Source: Verrucomicrobiota bacterium (GTDB taxonomy: Bacteria > Verrucomicrobiota > Verrucomicrobiia > Verrucomicrobiales > DEV007). Taken from it: a DNA stretch of 64,000 bases. Each line of letters begins with the position of its first letter. Position 1 is the stretch's first letter. This document shows, in pieces, positions 1 through 6,900 of the stretch. A program made the translations under genes and the position numbers. The stretch lies in contig JAGWVU010000019.1 in assembly GCA_018970725.1 (NCBI GenBank), forward strand, positions 1 through 64,000. Direction: 5' to 3'. The notes under the pieces were generated by a model that was not told where the DNA came from, did not search any database, and worked only from the letters and a program-made list of their open reading frames with translations.

Positions 1-246
1 CCGCCCCAGGCCCGCAAATGACACAAACTCAGCCGGCCGGTAAAAGGTTGGGGGTAAAAGATTTCATTTCACTCTTCCTTCTTTTACCCAAAACCTTTTA
101 CCAGCCAACAGCCCTCCTCGCCGCCCCAGGCCCGCAAATGACACAAACTCAGCCGGCCGGTAAAAGGTTGGGGGTAAAAGATTTCATTGCACTCTTCCTT
201 CTTTTACCCAAAACCTTTTACCAGCCAACAGCCCTCCTCGCCGCCC
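1..246. repeat. 120-bp tandem direct duplication at the 5' end of the DUF1592 gene
   Basis: Bases 1-120 and 121-240 are the same sequence with one mismatch (t at 69, g at 189). The first 6 bp of a third unit follow at 241-246 before the similarity ends. The unit length is a multiple of three, so the reading frame stays open through both copies and the predicted N-terminus repeats 40 residues beginning MTQTQPAGKR. The repeat may extend left of the window. The near-identity of the copies points to a recent duplication. Confidence 0.97.
39..222. repeat. 22-bp inverted repeat present in both tandem copies
   Basis: In copy 1 the arm at 39-60 (beginning GGTAAAAGGTT) pairs with 81-102 across a 20-nt spacer, with 2 mismatches in 22. 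Copy 2 has the same arms at 159-180 and 201-222. All lie inside the apparent signal-peptide region of the DUF1592 gene. The compact AT-rich palindrome inside GC-rich coding sequence looks like an inserted intergenic palindromic element rather than evolved coding sequence; that reading is inference. Confidence 0.85.
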
Positions 247-3200
247 TTGGCCTGTTTTCCTCTTCATCGTTGGCTCAGCCTCCCCAGCCTACCCTCGATC
301 CCAAACACCGCGCCTTTTTCCAAGACAACTGCCTCTCCTGCCACAACGCCGAAAAGCAGAAGGGCAAGGTTCGTCTCGATAACATCGCTTTCCGCGTGGA
401 CAGCGTCGAACAAGCCGATCTATGGCAAAAGGTTCTGAACTCGATCAACTCCGGCGAAATGCCGCCCGAAGATCAGAAGCAGCCTGATCCCGCCACGAAG
501 ACCGATTTCCTCGATGATCTCTCCCGCCTCCTCGTGACAGCGCGGGCGGTGCTAAGCGACAGCGGTGGCAGGATCACGATGCGGCGGTTGAACCGGCGCG
601 AATACAAAAACACGATTCGTGATCTGCTCGGCGTGGACCTGCGCGTGAACGAACTGCCCGCCGATGGCGGCGCGGGCTCGTTCGACACGGTGGGCTCGTC
701 CCTGTTCATGTCGAGCGACCAGTTTGAGCAATACCTCGCGCTCGGCCGGCAGGCGCTGGATGAGCATTTCGCCCGATTCGTCGCGCCGCCCCCATCCAAG
801 CCCCGGCTGATGAAGGTGGAGGCGGAGGACAGGAACGCGCGCATCACCCGGGCGCTTGCGGAGCGGGTGCAGGCGCATCAGCGTTATGAGAAATGGACGG
901 CGGCGGTCGAGACGATGGCGCGCCAGCCGGAGAACGCGGAGATCGCCACAAAGATTCGTGCGGAAAAGCCGAACGATGCCTCGCATCTTCACGCGCGGTG
1001 GCAACGGATCACAGGAGCGCCCGCACCGCAGGATTTTGGCTTTGTGGATGAGGTCAACGCGGAGCAGATGGGACGCCGGGATTGGAATCATTATGTGCCG
1101 CATCATCGCGCCTATGTGGAACATCCGGCGACGAAGACAGGCGCGTTCCTCACGGTCGAGGATGTATTTGTCAATCCCTGGCAACCGTTCCGCCTGCCTG
1201 GTGACTGGCCGGCGGGCGACTATGTGGTGCGCGTGCGGATCGCGGCCACCAAGGATACCCCGCCGGCGCGTCACTTCGTGGAGTTCGGCTCGCAGCACGA
1301 CTCCGGCGTGCGGGCCGTCATCAGCAGTCACCAGATCACCGGCACGATGGAGAAGCCGCAAGTTCTGGAGATTCCCCTGAAGTTTTCTCCTGCGAACGGC
1401 CATGGATTTTTCCTTCAGGAGAAAGGCAGTTATGAGTCCGATACCGCCGCGCGTCAGATTTTCGAGGAGGCAAAGAAGCGCAACGGCATCGGCCCGGAGT
1501 TCGCCCTGTGGATCGACTGGATCGAGGTCGGAAGTGCCGGTGCGCCCGCTTTGACAAAGCCCCTCAAACAACGCCGCGAGGTCGAGCTGCATGCGAACGC
1601 CATGGTCGGCGGCACATATAACGGTTATTACAAGGGCGGCCATGAAGCCGCCAAGGCTTATCTCTCCACTGGCAAACCGCAAAAGGGCATTCCCGATGAG
1701 TTGGAGGCCAGGTTCCGCGTGAAGGTCTTTGAAGAACATGGCCCCAGCTTTGCGCGCTATCTGGATGATCCACTGACCAAGACCGGCGCCTATCTCACCA
1801 TCCACACGGTCCATACCGAGGAGGTCATCACCCTGCCCCCGGACCAGCCCTCCGGCTGGTTGAAAACAAAGCACGAGGTCGAGAAAGCCGCGCCGGGTGA
1901 ATACAAACTGCGCTTCCGCATCGGCGCGGTGGAGGGAACACCGAAGGAGCGGCACTTCGTCGCGCTGGGCAGCCGCATGGCCGGTGCCGAGGACTTCACC
2001 TTGATGCAGACTTTCCAGATCAGCGGCACCACCGGAGCCCCTCAAATCATCGAAGTGCCCGTAAACCTCAGCGCGGACGGACCGCGCACCTTCGTGCTGC
2101 GTGAGAAGCGCGACGTGAAACTCGACGGCGAACTCTATCAGGCCGCCCGCCAGGAGACCAAGCTGGGTCCACCGTCCGCACTCTGGATTGATTGGGTGGA
2201 ATGGGAGGGCCCGCTCGCGGCCCCAGACGCCCGCTCAGCCGTTCAACCCGTGCTCGCTGCGGAAGAAACAAACCCACGCAAGGTCATCGAAACCTTCGCC
2301 GGACGCGCTTTCCGCGGCAAAAAGCCTTCGGCGGCTTTGGTGGACAAACTGGTCGCCCTGCACGAAACGCGCCTCCAGGCCGGCGACAGCTTCGACCAAG
2401 CGATCCGCGAGCCCTTGAGCGTGATCCTCGCTGCGCCCGGATTTCTCTATCTTCAGGAGACCGGGGAAAAAGCCGGGGAAACGCCTGACCAACGGAGATC
2501 CCTGTCACTGCCGGAACTCGCCTCACGGCTGTCCTATTTCCTCTGGAGCGCTCCGCCGGATGAACCCCTGCTCCAAGCGGACCTCACCAAGCCCGAAGTC
2601 CTCACCCGTGAAGTGCAACGCATGATCGCCAGCCCGAAGGCGGACGAGTTTGTCAGCGGTTTTGTCCATCAGTGGCTCGGCATGGACCGGCTCGATTTCT
2701 TCCAGTTCGATACCAAACAATTCCGCGATTTCGACGAAAGTGCGCGGGCGGCCGCGCGGCGCGAGGTCTATGAAACCTTTGCCGATCTCCTGCGCCATGA
2801 CGGCAGCCTCACCAAACTCCTCAAGAGCGACGAAATCCAGATCAACGGACTGCTGGCAACCTATTACGGTATCACAGGCGTCAGCGGCGATGCCTTTCAA
2901 AAGGTGAAACTGCCCGCAGACTCGCCGCGCGGCGGACTGCTCGGCATGGCGGCCATCCTCGCGATGGGCAGCAATGGCGAGCGGACCAGCCCGGTCGAAC
3001 GCGGTGCCTGGGTGCTGCGCAAGCTCCTCCACAACCCACCGCCCCCCGCGCCTCCGAACGTCCCGCAACTCACACGCCTCGAAAACCAGCTGCTCACCAC
3101 CCGCGAACGCCTCCTCGCGCATCAGGAAGAGCCGCAGTGCCTGCAATGCCACCGCAAAATCGATGCCATCGGCTTCGGCCTCGAAAACTTCAACGCCGCC

Positions 3201-3518
3201 GGCAAATGGCGCACCGAGGAAACCTACGAAAAACGGGGCATCGGGAAAAAGACATGGCCCATCGATTCCAGCGGCCAGCTCCACCAGGGCCCGGCCTTCC
3301 AAGATTACTTCCAACTCCGCGACCTCATCGCCACCAAGAGCGAAGACTTCGCGCGCGGCTTCGCCGAAGCCCTCATCGAGTATGCACTCGGCAGACCCTA
3401 TGGATTCACCGACGCCGCGCTCGCCGATGGCATCGTCCAACAAGCCAAGGCCGAAGAATTCGCACTGCAAGCCTTCTTCATCGCACTGACCACAAGCCCG
3501 GAGTTCCGGCGGAAATAG
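138..3518 (+). CDS. DUF1592/DUF1588/DUF1585-family cytochrome-c-like secreted protein
   Basis: An 1126-residue protein if translation starts at 138; an in-frame ATG at 18, in the first copy of the tandem repeat, would add 40 residues. A hydrophobic leader ending near SSSSLAQ is followed by a haem-c site CLSCH, a DUF1587-like block (RRLNRREYKNTIRDLLGVDL), then DUF1595/DUF1592-like sequence (ELASRLSYFLWSAPPDEPLL), DUF1588 (GERTSPVERGAWVLRKLLH), a second CxxCH (CLQCH) and a C-terminal DUF1585 block. Between DUF1587 and DUF1595 lie two copies of a ~150-residue module, each ending in a SALWIDW/FALWIDW-type motif, which make it longer than typical members. This family is characteristic of Planctomycetota and Verrucomicrobiota; the proteins are thought to be periplasmic haem proteins of unknown substrate. 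The usual DUF1552 partner gene is not next to it. Confidence 0.9.
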   Translation: MTQTQPAGKRLGVKDFIALFLLLPKTFYQPTALLAALGLFSSSSLAQPPQPTLDPKHRAFFQDNCLSCHNAEKQKGKVRLDNIAFRVDSVEQADLWQKVLNSINSGEMPPEDQKQPDPATKTDFLDDLSRLLVTARAVLSDSGGRITMRRLNRREYKNTIRDLLGVDLRVNELPADGGAGSFDTVGSSLFMSSDQFEQYLALGRQALDEHFARFVAPPPSKPRLMKVEAEDRNARITRALAERVQAHQRYEKWTAAVETMARQPENAEIATKIRAEKPNDASHLHARWQRITGAPAPQDFGFVDEVNAEQMGRRDWNHYVPHHRAYVEHPATKTGAFLTVEDVFVNPWQPFRLPGDWPAGDYVVRVRIAATKDTPPARHFVEFGSQHDSGVRAVISSHQITGTMEKPQVLEIPLKFSPANGHGFFLQEKGSYESDTAARQIFEEAKKRNGIGPEFALWIDWIEVGSAGAPALTKPLKQRREVELHANAMVGGTYNGYYKGGHEAAKAYLSTGKPQKGIPDELEARFRVKVFEEHGPSFARYLDDPLTKTGAYLTIHTVHTEEVITLPPDQPSGWLKTKHEVEKAAPGEYKLRFRIGAVEGTPKERHFVALGSRMAGAEDFTLMQTFQISGTTGAPQIIEVPVNLSADGPRTFVLREKRDVKLDGELYQAARQETKLGPPSALWIDWVEWEGPLAAPDARSAVQPVLAAEETNPRKVIETFAGRAFRGKKPSAALVDKLVALHETRLQAGDSFDQAIREPLSVILAAPGFLYLQETGEKAGETPDQRRSLSLPELASRLSYFLWSAPPDEPLLQADLTKPEVLTREVQRMIASPKADEFVSGFVHQWLGMDRLDFFQFDTKQFRDFDESARAAARREVYETFADLLRHDGSLTKLLKSDEIQINGLLATYYGITGVSGDAFQKVKLPADSPRGGLLGMAAILAMGSNGERTSPVERGAWVLRKLLHNPPPPAPPNVPQLTRLENQLLTTRERLLAHQEEPQCLQCHRKIDAIGFGLENFNAAGKWRTEETYEKRGIGKKTWPIDSSGQLHQGPAFQDYFQLRDLIATKSEDFARGFAEALIEYALGRPYGFTDAALADGIVQQAKAEEFALQAFFIALTTSPEFRRK

Positions 3519-3543
3519 CGCGTTGGGTCACGACTTCCCGGGC

Positions 3544-3651
3544 TCAATCGAACAGCTCCTCCCACAACGGCGCGTAGTGCGTTGTCAGGCAGTTCAGGGC
3601 GAGGGTGCAGATGCTCGCCACCTTATAATGCGCTAGTGGAACTAACACCAT
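3544..3651 (-). pseudogene. Possible 3' remnant of a degraded gene (35 codons)
   Basis: Reading the minus strand from 3651 gives an open 35-codon stretch that ends TTHYAPLWEELFD and a TGA at 3546-3544. The composition (hydrophobic, Cys, Trp, acidic end) looks like the C-terminus of a normal protein rather than random sequence, and it sits where a longer gene could have been lost. I do not recognise the parent family. It could equally be a chance ORF. Confidence 0.3.
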
Positions 3652-3858
3652 TGAGCCACTCGTAAAATCTCCCGGGGATGTCCCTACCACCGTTAAATCT
3701 CAGGAGGGAAGGTTGATCGGTTAGCTGTAGATGTAGGGTAGGTTTTTCAAGGATTCAAGGAGTCTTTGCCTTCATTCCGCCGCCACCCCGATGGAGCACC
3801 GGAAAAGGCAGCCGCGGCGACCTTGTCCTCCTCCGCAAACTTCTCCTCATCCCCCTGG

Positions 3859-3943
3859 TCCGCATTTCTCAAGCACCGGCGGCTGCGCCTTGCCCGGTGG
3901 CCTCCCCGCAGCGCCTCGTGACTCGGTCCTTGAGAAGTGCGGG
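3859..3943. repeat. Short (85-bp) copy of the GCATTTCTCAAG-type hairpin element (copy A)
   Basis: The left arm 3859-3873 reads TCCGCATTTCTCAAG and the right arm 3929-3943 is its near reverse complement (CTTGAGAAGTGCGGG). The inner flanks (GGCTGCGCCTTGCCCGGTGG and GCGCCTCGTGACTCGGTC) match the ends of the 178-bp copies at 32334 and 37665, so this is an internally shortened version missing about 93 bp. It ends 7 bp beyond the stop codon of the neighbouring minus-strand gene, so its transcript could act as a 3' hairpin. Confidence 0.8.
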
Positions 3944-3950
3944 TTGGTCC

Positions 3951-6900
3951 TCAAGGTTGGAGGGCGCGGAGCCGGTAGAAGGCGGACCCGGGCGTTTCGG
4001 CGTGTTGGACGTTGAGGATCCGCAGGGTGCTGGAGCCCGGGCTTTCGAGGAGGGTGACGTGGTCGGGTCCGGTGGGGGCGGCGCCGTTGACCGAGGTGGC
4101 GATCGGCGACCAAGTGACGAGATCCGCGCTTTGTTCGACGATGAGGGTGACGCCGCGCGCCGCGCTTTCCCGGAGCAGGGTCAGCGTGGTGAGGCCGCCC
4201 TGGACCTGTACGGAGAAGGGGGGCGGAGCGACGAATTCCACGAGATTGGGGATGCCGTTGCCGTCGGCGTCGTGCCCCGGCCCGTTGCGGGTGGGATCGG
4301 CGGGGAGCCAAGCGGCGCTCCATCCGGCGTAGGTGCGGGGATCGGGAGCGGTGTAAAGGGCGGTGATCTCCGATTGACCGAGGGCGCGCCGGTAGATGCG
4401 GAAGTCGTCGATCTGGCCGAGCCAGCCGTTCCAACCGGCACTGAGCCCACCGATGCGAAAGAGTTCGGCCACGGTGCCGGAGGGACCGTTGGCAAAGGTG
4501 GCAACGGGGGTGCCGTCGTAGAAAAGGCGGGTGCGCCAGATGCCCGCGTCGTTGAAGTTCACGAAGGTGAGGAGATGCCACTGGCCGTTGTTGAGGGCCG
4601 GCGTCGTGGTGACCTGAGGACCGTATTGGTTCCCGTTGACGCCCTGAAGAGTGGGCGTGGGGTTCGTGCTCCAGAGACGGTATTGGATGAGATAGGGATT
4701 GCCCCCATCCTTGCTGAAGAGGGTGGTGTAACCCGCCGTGGAAGTGGTGCGGCACCAGAGCGAGATCGTGAAGGCATCGCCACGCGGATTGAAATTGAGG
4801 TCGGACTGGTTCGCCGGAGTGAAATTCTGCAACCCCGAAGCCGTGGAGGCGGGACCATAGGCGCCGCCGAATCTGCCGTCCGGAATCCATTGCGCGTTGG
4901 TCACGGTGGTGGCGTGGTTGTTCCCGGCGGGTGCGCTATCCCAGACGCGGGTGCCGCTGCCTTCGTCAAAGGTGTAGTGCAGGATGAGATCGGGATCATT
5001 CACGAAACCGCCGGCCGGAGTGATGTCGAGGGCCAGGGCGCGCGTGGCGCTGCCGGAAAGGTCGGTAACCCGCAGGACCAGGGAAGCGCGCGCGGCGGCG
5101 GAAGGCGTGCCGGAAAGGAGACCGGTGGAGGAAAGGGTGATCCCGGGAGGCAGCACGCCGCTCTCGAGGTTCCAAGTCCGGGCGGAAACGCCCCCCCCGG
5201 CCGCCAGCGCCGCCGCGTAAGCCGTGCCGACCGTTCCGGAGGGGAGTGTGGTCGTGGTCACCGTGAGCGGTCCGTTGACCGTGAGGATGGCGGCGGTGGT
5301 GACCGCGCTGCCGACGGCGTTGGTCACGGTGCAGGTGTAGCTCCCCGCGTCCTCGGGAGTGACGGCGGGGATTTGGAGTTCCGGACTGTCCGTTCCGATC
5401 ACCGTGGAGCCACGGCGCCACTCGAAGACAAAGGGACCGGTCCCGCTCACGGCGACGGAAAACTGCAAGGCATTGCCCACCGCGAGGGTGAGGCTGGCCG
5501 GTTGGCTGACCACGGCGGGAGGCTCGGGGGAAGGAGCGGCCGGGGCGGGCAACGGGGTGCCGGCGGCGTCGCGCGCATCGAGTTGGGTCAGATAGGCAAA
5601 CAGGTCGCTGCGATCGGTGGGCGCCAGGCCTTGCACGAGCCGGTGTGGCTCCGCGGTGGCGAGTTGGGAGGCATTCGCGACGAGCAACCCGTTGAGGATG
5701 AGGTCGCCATTGCCGCGCACCACCTCGATGGTATTGGTGGCCCCGGCCTGGAGCATGGCATCGAGCGTGAGCCAGAGCCAACCGGCGGTGTTCCAGGAGC
5801 TTTCGGGAACCTGGCGTTGCACGGCGAGGGTTTGGGATACGCCGTTGATCCGCAGATATGCGGTGCCGGAGGCGTATTGCCGGACATAGCGCAGGGCGAG
5901 GCGCGCCGCGCCACCGGTGCCGCCATCCACATTCGTGAAGCGCACCCCGCTGAGGTTTTCCGAACCTCCGATGAAGGCTGCGGAGCCATTGAAATAGCCG
6001 CGACCGAAGCCGCCGCCGCCCTCCGCCGCCACATCCGTGACGACGCCGGAACCGGAGCCAAAGAAGGTCCCGGAACCGCCCGGGAGCCAGGAACCGCCCG
6101 CATAACTGAAAACCTCATGGAGCGACACGGCCTGACCGTGATGCAAATAAACCCGCGTGGCGTGCAAGCCGTGGAGCGTCGGCGTATCGATCCCGGGCAG
6201 GGTTTGGCCAAGCCGGAAACCGCTCAGGGCGGATTGCGTGCCGACGTTCGTGAGGGCACGATTCGTCAACGCATCGCCACCATGGCAGGAAGCGCAATTC
6301 CGGGCTGCGAACACCGCCTGACCGCGCAATGCCGCGGCGGTGAACGTGCCGTCCGCATTGCGGGCCGGGCTGCGCGGGGTATGCGAGGGGGTCAGGGAGG
6401 CGACATAGGCCGCAAGCGCGTCGAGATCCGCGCTGAGTCCCGTCTTGCCGGTGGCCGGGCCGGGGTGCAGGGAGGCGAATTGGGTCGGCGAGAGCGGCAA
6501 AAATCCGGTGCCGCCGAACGGGCCGCGGATGTCGTGCTCAAAATCCTGGATTTCATCGAAATTCCCGCTCCAATGCACCGCCCCGTGCCCCATCCCGCTC
6601 CGGCCGCGCAGGTCCGTGGTGCGGCGCAGCCCTTCGCCGCGTCCCGTGAAATCCCAGACCCGGCCATCGTGACCGCCGTCGAGATGGCAAGTCGCGCAAG
6701 AGATGTAGCCGTCCGCATCCATGCGCGGGTCGGCGGCGTTGTAGAAGATCCGTTTGCCCTGCAACACCATGACCGGGAGTGTTTCGGTGGCCACCGCAGC
6801 GGTGGTGGCGACCGATGGAAGAGTGGTTTCGTTCCGGCTCAACAACGGCGTGGCATCGCGCACGGTGAGGCTCCGCCCCATGAAATCCTGAGTGACGAGG

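Larger units (their letters stand above)
3519..3950. other. Intergenic region with gene remnant and short hairpin element
   Basis: 432 bp without an intact gene. It contains a 35-codon remnant on the minus strand (3544-3651), an unassigned stretch (about 3652-3858) in which I see no gene or clear signal, and the 85-bp hairpin element at 3859-3943. Confidence 0.7.
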
